A stretch of DNA of 64,000 nucleotides from Apiospora phragmitis. Taxonomy: Eukaryota > Ascomycota > Sordariomycetes > Amphisphaeriales > Apiosporaceae. Location: positions 4,568,501 through 4,632,500 of the forward strand of contig JAQQWL010000006.1 of the NCBI GenBank assembly GCA_038363925.1, in the 5' to 3' direction. A program made the translations under genes and the position numbers. Of the stretch, positions 32,908-43,710 are shown piece by piece. The notes beneath the pieces are model-generated. The model was not told where the DNA came from. It did not search any database and saw only the letters and a program-made list of their open reading frames with translations. The first letter of the stretch is position 1. Each line of letters begins with the position of its first letter.

Positions 32908-34121
32908 CGTAACGAGTAGTTATTTAGTTAGGTATGGGTAGAAGTTGTTGAGGTAAGTAACAGATGATATAACACTCGAAGATGGTTTCTAGATGCAAAG
33001 GAAGTAAATAAAGGCTTGCTCAGGAATGTGAATGACATGGGAGGATAACTTCTTCTTTCTTATAACACAAGTACGCCACCAGCACTGGCTGCCTCCAACA
33101 CGGGAGCGAGTGCCTATCAGGCGTCAGCCACGAAGGTTGACTTTCGATAGCCTGGTGCACGAAAGGTTTCACGGTCCCTGGCCCAATGGTGTTCTAGGTT
33201 GCGAAACGGCATTGCTGTATCCGGGACAGGCGGTTCCGTTGACTGGCTGATCAACGCCGAGAAGATCAGCCAATGCCACCTATTGGCAACAAAGGCAATT
33301 CGGCACGGCACGCACTGATCTACCTCTTAGAACATCTTCATCATGCCGCCCCTTGCGCCCCCTTGGGGTTGAGGGGGCCAGACAAACAATGTTCCATGAT
33401 GTTAAGGTTGGGTTGGCATAATAGCCGCCACCCATATTGGTTGGAATGGCATGTTAGGTAGTTGGGCTTGGAGGTTCCGAAGCTCAGCCACCCGCCTGGG
33501 CTTTGTTCTGGTGAAACCGGGAAACAAATATCACGACCCCCAATAAGCTGAGCAAATCCCGGCACCATCGGCACCATCGGCATTGGCATTGATTGCCTCT
33601 AGGGCCTGGTCCTCAGTAATCTACCACGTACTTGGGGAGCTTCGAGGCGAAAAAACCATGGCGACCTGTTTCATTCTCTCGGGTTCCTTTTCCTCGTTCC
33701 AATTGGTAATATCATCGCTACCATTCGATCTCACCGGCAGTCTTGGCCAACTTTTGGAGGTATCATGAAGTTGGAGTTCAGCTGTAGGTGTGGGGTAACC
33801 TAGTTTTGTACTGTAAGCGCCTGGAGAAGCTTGGTTTGCAGCTAGTACAGGGGTCTCCAGGCCCCCACTGCGGTAAGCAATGCGCTAAAGCTGAGGTTCT
33901 AGGCTCGCTCGTTGAGTCCCAATCAATTGTGATAGGCGATAGGCAACTTTGCTTCCGACTTCCGTCCAAAAATTCTGGAACGCCAGCAAAGCTAGGCGAG
34001 CTCCACCAAAGAATTGTAGCCCGCAGAGCTTTGTCGCAAGGATCGAACGACAAGCCCAACACTGAAACCTGTGGTTACTTTCGAAGCCGTTGGAGCGGCA
34101 CAGCGACCTCAGACTTCAATC
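32908..34121. other. intergenic, 1.2 kb
   Basis: Divergent promoter region of the cupredoxin and Tim54 genes. No gene seen. Confidence 0.6.
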
Positions 34122-35469
34122 ATGGCCGACCAAAAGCCGCCCACGGGCGGCGTCGCGCCCGCACCTGCTGCCCTCGCGGCAGCCAACCCGACATCCGCAG
34201 CGGCGACGTACAAGGCGCCGAAACCCAACCCGGTCTGGAAAATGATGGGCCTCCCGAACATGCCCAAGAAGCTGCCCGGGCGTAACTGGCTCATCTTCTG
34301 GGCCTTCACCGCCACCTTCAGCGGCGCCATCATCTACGACAAGCGCGAGAAGAAGCGGGCGACGGCGCGCTGGAGCCGGGCCGTCGCGCACCTCGGCAAG
34401 GAGCCCATCGCGAACCCGGCGCAGCTGCCGCGCAAGCTGACCATCTACCTCGAGAGCCCGCCCTACGACGGCCTGCGCGTGGCGCAGGACCACTTCAGCG
34501 AGTACGTCAAGCCGATCCTGGCCGCGTCCGGGCTCGACTGGGAGTTCGTGCAGGGGCGGCAGCAAGGGGACGTCCGCGCCGCCGTGGCCGAGAAGATCCG
34601 GCGCCAGCGGCGCGACGCCGAGGGCGGCGAGATGACCGTCACGAACGAGGAGGAGCTCACGAACGAGGAGGTCCTCAAGGTGGTCCGGAAGCGGCACCAG
34701 ACGCCCGAGTTCGAGGGCGTCAAGGGCGACATCGTCATCGGCCGCCACACGTGGAAGGAGTACATTCGCGGGCTACACGAGGGTTGGCTCGGACCGCTGG
34801 TGGCGCCCCCGGAGCCTGCCGCGATAAAACCAGACGCCCCTCCTGCCGATGGAGAGGAGAAGACCGACGAGGAAAAGGAGAAAGAGAAGCCTGCCCGGCC
34901 ACGGCAGCCCAAACCCTATAATACCACCGACGATTACTCGACATCGTCATTACCGATGTTTATCCCCGCCGAGTTCTCGCCCTCCGCCCCTATCCCGTTC
35001 CCCCATGTGCTCGGTTTCATGGGCACCTTCACCCGACTCGGGCGCTTCATGAACCGCCGCTCCATGGCGGACAACATTGGCCGCGAGGTGGCCGCCGTCT
35101 GCCTTGCGACGTCGCGGGAGTACCGTCAAGGCGAGAGCCTAGCTGAGTCGGAACAGGCGACCACCCTCCAGGAGGCGGAGAAGGACTGGCACAAGGACGT
35201 GTGGAGAGGCGGACGAAGAGCCCAAGGAAGGCGAGGAGGTGCCTGCCACGTCCGCAGAGAAGATCTGGCCGAAACCTGTCGTCCTAGATTCTCGCATAGC
35301 GACGCGCATGCGCCGGTTCGAGCTGCAGCCGGAGGACGAGAAGGCAGCGAGAGAGATCGTCATCCCCGAGGCGGAGATCGAAGGTTGGATCAAGGGCAGC
35401 CTCCGTGCTCTCTGCCATTGGGTCGTGTCGGACCCGCCGCCGAGACCTTGGTCTTCCCAGGGGCCATAA
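34122..35469 (+). CDS. TIM54: Tim54, TIM22 translocase subunit, one frameshift
   Basis: The ATG at 34122 begins MADQKPPTGGVAPAPAAL. PNMPKKLPGRNWLIFWAF and the following hydrophobic stretch (residues 55-72) are the conserved single inner-membrane anchor of Tim54. The large body contains LTIYLESPPYDGLRVAQDHF and KGDIVIGRHTWKEYIRGLHEGW, all typical. After EKDWHKDVW the frame shifts at about 35203-35207: the other frame continues EADEEPKEGEEVPATSAEKI and WPKPVVLDSRIATRMRRFEL, then to a stop at 35467-35469. One extra base or two missing bases would reconcile them. Tim54 supports insertion of carrier proteins into the mitochondrial inner membrane, so a real break in the only copy would probably be harmful. 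The last 20 residues look unlike the family and may hide another shift. Confidence 0.82.
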
Positions 35470-36340
35470 ATGGTGGCGAGCGTAGCATCATGGGCTTGAC
35501 ACGACACAACACAAAGCACACTCAGATATCTGATCTGATTTAAGATGGGGCCTGCAGAACTCATGTTAATAATGTGTAACACTAAGATACCTCTTCTGTA
35601 CTTCCGAGACTGCTTACAACAGTCATGTACAACAAACAACACCACTGCCGGTGCGGCTACCCAAGCTGATGCATCGCAATCCAACATAGACGGAACTTTG
35701 GGGGACATGGACATGTTCTGATAGATGGAATGGGTATGATGATGAAGAGGTTACGCAGAGAAGCGAAGCTCAAACGACTTCACGTATATTACATGTACCT
35801 ATATATACAGCCACACAACTCCTAACTTCCAATGATACCATAACCGTTTCTCTGCTCTTGCCTTCCTTAATAGCCATGGCATCTTGAGGCTGGCTTCGTT
35901 GCATGGTGGACTTTGAAGCATTCTTACTTCTAATCCCAAGGCATTGGCGACACCGTCTTCTCTCTGTAAAAAGTAGTTGTTTTGCGGATACCGACCCCTT
36001 TGAGAAATAGGGCCTGGTGATATCCATGAATCTGGCATGAGCTCCGGTTTTGTCTCCTGTCCTTCCCCAATCGAGGTTGTGCTCAAAAGAAGTGGGCAGT
36101 TCTGGCGGACTGGCTGTCTCGCTTGGGTTCTCTTGGAGCTGACGGCTGCCTGAGAGTAATACCATCCGCAGTCGTACCAAGCGGAACACCTGGCACTAGA
36201 GCATGTAGACAGAGGCAGGCGACAGAGCTCTGCCGTTTGTTATACCGAACGAACGGTCTTTTCCAAGTTGGTAGAAAGCGCGGGGGTTGCATCTGCGCCT
36301 CTTGAATAGGTAATAACCATCGAGTGTGCCTCCTCGAGCT
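35470..36340. other. intergenic between convergent genes
   Basis: 3' flanks of Tim54 and the FAM192A gene. No gene seen. Confidence 0.6.
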
Positions 36341-37240
36341 TCAGTCGTCGTCATCGTCATCATCTGAGCCATAGGCGACCAGCCCCATTGCGGGTTTTGG
36401 GGCGGCTTGCTTCGCGGCGGCTGGCGGCTTGGTGGCCTGCTCCGCCTTGGGCGCAGGACTGGTGCTGGAACTGGATGCGAGCGGTGTCTTGGTAGCACCA
36501 TTGGCATCCGCGTTCTTGTTGTTCGTTGCGCCCTTCTCCTGCGCGCCCTCGCTCGTCGACTTGCGCTTGAGGCCCTTGAAGAGCACCTCCTTCTCCCGCT
36601 TCCTCTTCCGGCCCGCGCCGCCTGCCGTCGCCCCCACCCACTCGCTCGCGAGATCCTCCGTCACCACGACCTCTTCCTCCACCTGTTTCTCCGCTTCATC
36701 GGGGTTTCCCGTCTTGTTCTGCTGCGCCTGCCGAAACTTCCCCAGCCCTTCCTCGAGCTCCCGCCGCTTGCGCGCCTCCTCCTGCCGCTCCTTTTCCTGC
36801 ACCTCGTCGAGGAAGTCCACCTCATCGTCGTCGAGCGCCCGGAACTGGTTCCGCAGCCGGCTCGCCTCCTCGAAGGCCGCCTGCTTCGCCGCCTTGTTCG
36901 CTTGCAGCACGTCGAACAACGACTTTTCTTCACCGCCGCCTTCGGTGTTGGCGCGGCGCGTCGCTTCGCGCTGGGCGCGGGCGGCGTCGAGCTCGGCTTG
37001 GACGCGGGCCCATTCGGCGGCGTTCTTGCTGTTGCTGGTGGTGTTGTTGCTGCTAGAGCTCGAGTTCGAGGTCGAGGGCTTGGCGTTGGTGACGGCAGTG
37101 GTTGACGAGGAGGAGGAGGTGGAGGGGGCTACTGGCTGTGAATTCGCTGCGACGGCGGCGGCAGGGGTGGTGGACGTTTTCTCGGCGGCGGCGGTTGTGT
37201 CGCCAGGTAGCGTACCGCCCGAGACGAAGCGGGACGACAT
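36341..37240 (-). CDS. FAM192A/NIP30-domain nuclear protein
   Basis: Intact, intronless, 299 residues. The conserved NIP30/FAM192A N-terminal domain covers about residues 75-170: WARVQAELDAARAQRE, KSLFDVLQANKAAKQAAFEE, then LDDDEVDFLDEVQEKERQEE and EEGLGKFRQAQ. It is preceded by a Ser/Thr/Asn-rich tail and followed by a basic segment (GRKRKREK, a likely nuclear signal) and an acidic end of nine Asp/Ser residues. In animals the homologue binds the proteasome activator PA28-gamma; yeast Fyv6 has a related domain and acts in splicing. Which role applies here is unknown. Confidence 0.85.
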   Translation of the reverse strand: MSSRFVSGGTLPGDTTAAAEKTSTTPAAAVAANSQPVAPSTSSSSSTTAVTNAKPSTSNSSSSSNNTTSNSKNAAEWARVQAELDAARAQREATRRANTEGGGEEKSLFDVLQANKAAKQAAFEEASRLRNQFRALDDDEVDFLDEVQEKERQEEARKRRELEEGLGKFRQAQQNKTGNPDEAEKQVEEEVVVTEDLASEWVGATAGGAGRKRKREKEVLFKGLKRKSTSEGAQEKGATNNKNADANGATKTPLASSSSTSPAPKAEQATKPPAAAKQAAPKPAMGLVAYGSDDDDDDD

Positions 37241-37849
37241 TGCTGGGGAAGATGAGAGAATGCGCGATCAATCAGAGAAGGTGAAAATTGTAGTCAAGGT
37301 TCCGGGCCAGAGCACATGCAATTGGACATCATGGGATTTGGTCGCAGGAATGTTTTGTAGCTTGAACGTTCCATGCGCGGACTAAAATTCAGGTGTTGGA
37401 CTAAAGTCTGGGGAACCACCCCACACCCCTGGACACATTGATCCCTGAAGCCCGAAGATCTCAACTCTCAGTAGGACCCAATCCAGGGTCCTGCTTCCAG
37501 CTTACCTACTTACTTACTTATTCTTACTGATACAAGCTGATGCAGATCACGGAACTTGGAGGTGCCAACAATCCAGTGTTGAGGTATTGGCATCAATGGT
37601 TGATGATTGCCCACGAGTGACATAGGACGTATTCACCTACGTAAAGTACACAAACTGCAAGATAGGGGCTGCTGCTGCTGCCGCCGCCGCCGCCGTGGTT
37701 GGCGTCGCCCATCGCCCGTGCTAATTGTTTGAAGCCGAGAAAAGCTGTGGAAAGGGGAAGAAGCAGGCACGGATTTTCAGTGAGATTATTTTGGTCGATT
37801 CGTTTCTTCCTGTATCCTGCGCGCGATTGCCTCTTGGGTTGGCCGAAAA
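37241..37849. other. intergenic
   Basis: Includes a GCC/GCT triplet run (about 37671-37695) and a TACT repeat (37507-37523). No gene seen. Confidence 0.5.
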
Positions 37850-38250
37850 TGGGGCCTTCACTCACCCAACTTAACATTGAACGCACATTAACCTCTCGTA
37901 GTCCTCCGCCGCGGTATCGAAGATATACTCGTCGAGCTATAACTCACGGCAGCATTCAAGAAGGCGCAGTCCAAGCGGCCGCACTTCTGGAGCGTCCGGT
38001 CCGTGTTGGCCTCGACCTCGGCCTCGTCGGTGACATCCGCTGCTTATGGGCAGGATGCGCGACTTTGGCGTCTTCTTCGTGCAGATCCAGCGCCGCCCTC
38101 AACTCGGAAACGGCCCGGTCCAGTGCCTCGGCGCGGATGTCGACCAAGCTGAGATTGGCGCCCTCCTGCAGCATCCGGGTCGCAGTCTCCACGCCGATTG
38201 TTAGCGGCGGCCCCGGTGATTAGGGAACGTCTTGCCGAGAAGACGCTGTG
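37850..38250 (-). pseudogene. short-chain dehydrogenase/reductase relic
   Basis: The minus strand carries SDR blocks in different frames: KTF and LITGAA around 38225-38240 (with a one-base shift in between), then VETATRMLQEGANLSLVDIR with the continuing cofactor-binding fold. Next, in another frame, come DVTDEAEVEANTDRTLQK and GRLDCAFLNAA, then FDTAAEDYERLM with a stop soon after. The order matches the N-terminal half of a classical NAD(P)-dependent SDR. The Gly-rich loop is damaged, several shifts and stops are present, and no active-site YxxxK half follows. It is therefore a decayed fragment, not a functional enzyme. Confidence 0.7.
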
Positions 38251-39160
38251 CGGAGGGGGATCTAGACACTTCCATGTCTTTGCGTAACTGCGACGCAGGT
38301 AAAGACGCAAGGCGCTGCTGTGACAGGTACATGTTGATGAGACTGCTTGCTTGCTTCAAAGACTTTTCGAATTTGAGAGACTCCCGCCAACACGGGGCTC
38401 TGCAAGTCTCGCTCGCTCAAATTCACGGCATCCTAGTGGGATCATGCAAGTGATCAGCCGCCTTTCACCCCGGTTCTATGCCTTGGGTTACTCCAAGAAT
38501 TTTAGATCTGCGTGCAAGCCTGTCTATTATCCCTTCCTGCTTCATCAAGCTTGGGGGTTGTGTACTTTCCACACCATAGCTCAGGGAATGCAACACAAGA
38601 AAGTCTCTGCTTGGGGCTGGTCTCCTTTGCTTCGCCTGACTGCGGATCATGGTTAAGATGGTTGTCAACGTTCTCCCTGAATTGCCATCCTACGGCCACT
38701 GCCGATTCCATAAAGCAAGATTATGCGCCTCGATAAAGGGGGTAATTTGCAGATTCGTAGAATTTGGGAAACCCAAGTGCACGTCTAAGGCAAGGCATAT
38801 TATGGTAGTTGGTTTTGGGCATAGGTACACGCAACCGTCGGCTGCAGCGATTCTGATGCAAATCTCGTATTTAGTCACCGTAGAGCAGCTAGGAAGGATG
38901 CAGTGCTGACAGGTTAGGGGTCGAAAAGTGGTCGGCCATCCAACCAGCCAGCCTGGCAGCAAACCATTCATTTGTTCTAGGCAGCTTTTCCAGAAACTAT
39001 AATACTTTTAGGGGCCTTTTTATATCGGTTGTCCATTGGCAGTCGAAACACGCATACTATACCGTTACGGGTTGGTGATGTTGGAGTATCTGTTCGCATG
39101 GGTGAAATAACAGAGCTGCTTGGAGAGGTTTTGTGCATCGGAAGCAATCCGGCACTCAAA
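38251..39160. other. intergenic
   Basis: Upstream of the tRNA-Ser gene. No gene seen. Confidence 0.6.
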
Positions 39161-39266
39161 GGCGCTTTGGCGGAGTGGTTAACGCGATGCCCTGCTATGT
39201 TCACTGTTGTGGGTATTGAGGTAGGCATTTCCTTCGGGAGCGCAGGTTCGAATCCTGCAGGCGTCG
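39161..39266 (+). tRNA. tRNA-Ser(GCU) with a 25-nt intron
   Basis: Acceptor arm GGCGCTT pairs with the 3' strand ending at G39266 (two G-U pairs allowed). The D arm contains AGTGGTTAA. The anticodon stem is ATGCC (39187-39191) with GGCAT (39224-39228). The anticodon GCT lies at 39194-39196, and an intron follows base 37 (39198-39222). The variable arm TTCC/TTCG/GGAG is long as in Ser tRNAs, and the T arm GCAGG-TTCGAAT-CCTGC is perfect. The layout matches yeast tRNA-Ser(GCU). The 3' CCA is not encoded, as is normal in eukaryotes. Confidence 0.92.
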
Positions 39267-40542
39267 CTCTTTGATTAGCAAGTTGTACAACGACTGGTTT
39301 CTCTTTTTGCTTCGTTCCCAACTCTTGACTTTTGTTCAAGTTTATCTGTCACGTAGAACTTTCCTTTTCCCCCATTAAAAGGGTCACTACCTGTCTGGCT
39401 ATTATACATGCGTACCTACCACCCAACCCACACTCAATTTATTCTTAGTGAAATGTCAAACCAAGGCAGACACCATTACAGTGAGCCATGCAGGTAGGGC
39501 GTTACGGGCGTAGGGAGTGTGAGGCTTTGACAACGGTTAATCAAGGCTGTACTAGCCGGAGAGACTACCTGTATCATGCACTCATATCTGCCCTTCTCTT
39601 ACTCGCAAGGAGAGCCCGTCTAACTAATGGCGGTTGCATTAATACTTGTGTATTCTAAAGTGTCATTTGATCTAAATTCCTGGATATCTAAAGGGGCCTC
39701 ATACCACTTATTTGCTTTTCATTATTAACCCCTGTCCGTATTTGTCCACTCCTTTTAATGCTCTGTGTCGTAGGTGTGCGCGGGGTCAAGAGCTCAAGGT
39801 TGTTCTTCCTGGCAGAGTTGCACTACCAAAGTCAGAATTGCAGGTTGGAACCATAACACGAGTTGATACACTCAGCGGGCCGTAATCGACTTGGCCTCCA
39901 GCGTTCCGAATCCAGCTGCCAAAGTCCTGAAGCCTGAAGAATATTGCATATGTACCTAGAAATGCACAACACACCTCAGTACAGGTGCGTAACTGAGCAG
40001 CTTCGCCGATCCACCTGTCACCGCTCTCAATAGTTTCTATTTGTAGTTATTAGCGGTGCTCTGGGCAATAAGACGACAGTTGATATGGCTGACGACGTGG
40101 TGTGGATCAAAGCGGGTACGTCATAGAGCCATAGAGCGGATGGTTTCTGGATGGTCACCCAAACTTCGACCCCGGTCGTGCAGTACGCCCTGAACGCGGC
40201 GTGTAAGTGAGACGATCTAGCATGATAGGAACCCTTGACCCCTCCTTTTTGAGCAGAGCCTTTGAGCCTCGAATCGAGCGAGTGCCAGAGTGCTTTGCTT
40301 TTAGCTATGGAGAAGTGGCTGCTGCTTCCTCGTACAAAACCCAAAAGGGCTGCCTGGTCAGGCTCTCCTTTGTTGATCCCATTCTTCTGCTTCCCCTCCC
40401 CCTGAAGTTTGTCTAGGGACTTAAAGTAGCGTACCTCTTCGAATCGAATCGAGTGTTTCAACCAAGACAACCACATCCTCCCCAGGACAACAACAATACA
40501 CACACACGTATCAACACATCCAATACTCACACTAGATACACA
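39267..40542. other. intergenic, 1.3 kb
   Basis: Promoter region of the CPV-motif gene; the last 60 bp are a CA-rich leader. No gene seen. Confidence 0.55.
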
Positions 40543-40999
40543 ATGGCCGCCGCTCAACCCGAAGTCTGCCCCGTCGTCGGCACGACGAACAGTACCCTGC
40601 CCCCCTCGCACCCGGACATCGACATGTCGAAGCCGGGCCAGACCTGCCCCGTAGTAGGCGCCAAGACGGAACACCATTCGTCGCTGCACAAGCACCCCAA
40701 CGTCGAGCTGCCCGCGGGGCGCCTCGGAGAAGCCCGACGCCGGCAAGTGCCCCGTCATCACCAACAAGACGGTCAACGAGGCCAAGAGCCAGGCCATGGA
40801 CGACAAGGTCTGCCCCGTCGTCGGCTCCGTCACCACCATCCTGCCGCCCGACCATCCGGCCACGGCCGGCAAGGGCGACGACGCCGAGTGCCCCGTCACC
40901 AAGGCCAAGCTCGGCCACCACAAGGACAAGGTCACCGAGCACCCGAGCGTGGCGAACGCGGCGCCCGGTGCCGTCTGCCCCGTCGTGGGACATGCTTAG
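40543..40999 (+). CDS. six-fold Cys-Pro-Val motif protein, one frameshift
   Basis: After removing one G from the run of four at 40716-40719 the frame is open for 151 residues (MAAAQPEVC start, VCPVVGHA end). Without this, the middle becomes Arg-rich nonsense. There are exactly six Cys, all in CPV: CPVVG at 9, 35, 90 and 145, CPVI at 69, CPVT at 116. Cys9/Cys90 and Cys35/Cys116 are each 81 residues apart, as are the two LPPxHP elements (His23/His104), so the protein is a tandem duplication. Each half also holds His-rich parts ending HP (HHSSLHKHP, HHKDKVTEHP). No signal peptide or membrane segment is seen. Cys-Pro is the core of heme-regulatory motifs, so heme, metal or redox binding is a reasonable guess but not established. 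The CA-rich leader suggests good expression. Confidence 0.75.
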
Positions 41000-42102
41000 G
41001 TCACATTAAGGGAGCAGAAGAAGAATAAGAAGCTAAAGGTGGAGGAATAGGCACGACGACGTATTGTACTGCTTACTTGATTGCTTGGACTCGGATAACG
41101 AAGCGCATTGATTTTGAATTTCATCATGGGATGGATGACATCGATTGATTTCCAGGTAGTCACGGTGTTTATGGATGTACTCCGGTGCGATGACCCTTTC
41201 CCAGACAGTCACAGATTACTGAGCATCATCATCAGAATGGTGTCTCACTTCGTGCTGTACTGAGCCGATCAGGCTATGTCATCCTTTGTTCGAGTTTTGG
41301 GGTGTTGCGTCTATCCGCGCTTCCTTGACTTCTACGTAGCAATAAATACAGGCTCTGTCAAGCCATCCTAGCAGTGGAAGAACATGGATTTCAGTGAGTG
41401 CGCTTCGACACCATCACCTATCACCTGCAGACATTATTCTGAAGCTACTGAAGCACCACTGGACTTTGTGCCTGTGTTTCCAGGATGAGAACCACAACCT
41501 GATGTGCTTGGCCACTCATATCGATCTGATTACATATGTATATTATTAGTAACAAGTAATGGGAAACTAGAGAAACCACAACTTTCCCATACTTTTACAA
41601 TTAGCAGCGGTTTTCGAGCCGTTTTGACAGGTTGTGTTGTGGGGGTGTTCTGCAACGGGCGGACGATCCAAGACGATGCGGGACACCTCGAACCCCCCCG
41701 TTCCTCCCCCCACTGACACTAACCCAAACCTCCCCCCAAAGGCTGCCAAAGCCGAGACCGGTAAAGTGGTTACCGAAAGAAGTGGACGACAATGAGTCGA
41801 CCTGCCCCGAAACTCGCGATGCCTGTCTTTCCTTCCCTTCCGTTCAGGCCAATCGACACAGGTTGTAAACTTTATATATTCTATTCCCTATTTTTTCTCT
41901 ACATTCGCGGGAGGAGAATATATGACGGCGTCATCGGGAATCCGGGAAACAATTGAGAGCCCACGTGAAGGCGAAAGTGACGTAGCTAGCCTTCGACTAC
42001 CCCGAGCTTCGCGTGCGACAAAGGCCCGAGAAACATCGAAAGGAGGCCGCTCGGATAGTAACAAGGGACCGAAAGGCTTCATTTAATTGGGAGTCAAGAA
42101 AG
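41000..42102. other. intergenic, 1.1 kb
   Basis: A C-rich tract occurs near 41693-41736. No gene seen. Confidence 0.6.
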
Positions 42103-43710
42103 ATGTTCAATCGCAGCCTAGTGCGCGCCAGCCATGGCCTCAAGACCTTCCCACGGACGATTGGGCGGTGCGGGCGATTCCAGCGAGCTTACTCTATGGC
42201 CGCCGACGCAAGCAGCTCTTCGCTGCCACTGGCAGGATACCGCGTCCTGGATATGACACGGGTTTTAGCAGGGGTGAGATTCTAAATTGTTACTGTTATA
42301 TGGATCTTATGGTATATAGGAAGCTCCAGTGCGCTGACAGCACCCTCTCTATTCCGCAGCCGTACTGCACACAGATCCTGGGCGACTTAGGGTAGACCAC
42401 CCACCCATTTCATATCCTAGCTCTCGGTCGAGTCCGAAACAAGCCCAGCAGCAGTCGGCTTACAACAACACAAGTGCAGAAGTGATTAAGATCGAGCACC
42501 CCGTCCGCGGCGATGACACGCGCGCCTGGGGCCCGCCCTACGCCTCGTACACGTCCGAGTCCGCGCACGATGGGCCCGGCGAGTCCGCCTACTTCCTCGC
42601 CGTGAACCGCAACAAGAAGTCGCTGGGGCTCTCGTTCCAGCACCCGGAGGGCGTCGAGATCCTGCACAAGCTAGCGGCCGAGTGCGACATCCTGGTGGAG
42701 AACTACCTGCCCGGCAGCCTGGCCAAGTACGGCCTGGACTACGAGACCCTGCGGGGGATCAACCCACGGCTCGTCTACGCGAGCATCACGGGCTACGGCC
42801 AGACGGGGCCGTACGCGAGCCGCGCGGGCTACGACGTCATGGTCGAGGCCGAGTTCGGGCTCATGCACATCACGGGCGCGCGCGAGGGGCCGCCCGTCAA
42901 GGTCGGCGTCGCGGTCACGGACCTGACCACGGGGCTGTACACGAGCAACAGCATCATGGCGGCGCTGCTGGCGCGGGGAAGACGGGCCGCGGACAGCACA
43001 TTGATGTGGCGCTTAGCGATTGCCAGACGGCGACGCTGGCTAACATTGCGAGCAGCTGTCTGATCAGCGGGAAGAAGGACACGGGCCGGTGGGGTACTGC
43101 GCATCGTGAGTTACGTCTGGTTTTTCGGATTTTCTTCCTCGCCTCATTAAACCTTCTTTGGGAGTGTGTCCAAATGGTCTGGCCTCGCTAACAACAAGTC
43201 TTAGCTTCCATCGTTCCCTACAAGTCGTTCAAGACGAAAGACGGCGATATCCTGTTGGGCGGTGGTAACGATAGGCTCTTTGGTATCCTGTGCGACGGCG
43301 TCGGGCGACCCGAGTGGAAGACGGACCCCAAGTACGCGGTCAATGCGCAACGAGTCGCCAACCGCAACGAGTTGGAAGCGAAGATCGAAGCCCTCACCGC
43401 GGGCAAGACGACCAGTGAGTGGCTCGACGTCTTCGAGGGCAAGGGCATGCCCTACGCCGCCGTCAACGACGTGCAGGGGACCCTGAACCACGAGCACACC
43501 CGAGCCCGCAACATGGTTGTGGAGATGGAGCACAACGAGTGCGGGCCAATCAAGATGGTCAACACGCCGATCAAGTACTCGGAGAGTACGCCCTCGATCC
43601 GCACACCACCGCCCACGCTGGGCCAACACACGGACGAGGTGTTGGGCGGCATCCTGGGGCTCAAGCCTAGCGAGATCGAGGGGTTGAAGGCCAAGGACAC
43701 TGTTCGATGA
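42103..43710 (+). CDS. class III (CaiB/BaiF) CoA-transferase, one frameshift
   Basis: Four exons: 42103-42273, 42360-42391, 42475-43105 and 43205-43710, with introns of 86, 83 and 99 nt. Joined, and with one base added to the G run at 42975-42978, they give 446 residues. The basic N-terminus (MFNRSLVRASHGLKTF) looks like a mitochondrial targeting sequence. Family blocks follow in order: LDMTRVLAG/PYCTQILGDLG/AEVIKIEHP, NRNKKSLGLSFQHPEG, ENYLPGSLAKYGLDY, SITGYGQTGPYASRAGYDVM (the Asp is the probable CoA-linked nucleophile), GQHIDVALSDCQTATLANI and the C-terminal domain. The tiny 32-nt exon 2 is confirmed by perfect phase. These enzymes move CoA between carboxylic acids; the human relative SUGCT acts on glutarate. 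Substrate here is unknown. Confidence 0.85.

Noticed and set aside
40027..40935. Minus-strand frame of 302 codons over the CPV-motif gene and its promoter
   Set aside because: Composition is random-like, there is no domain, and it crosses the leader and coding sequence of a better-supported plus-strand gene.
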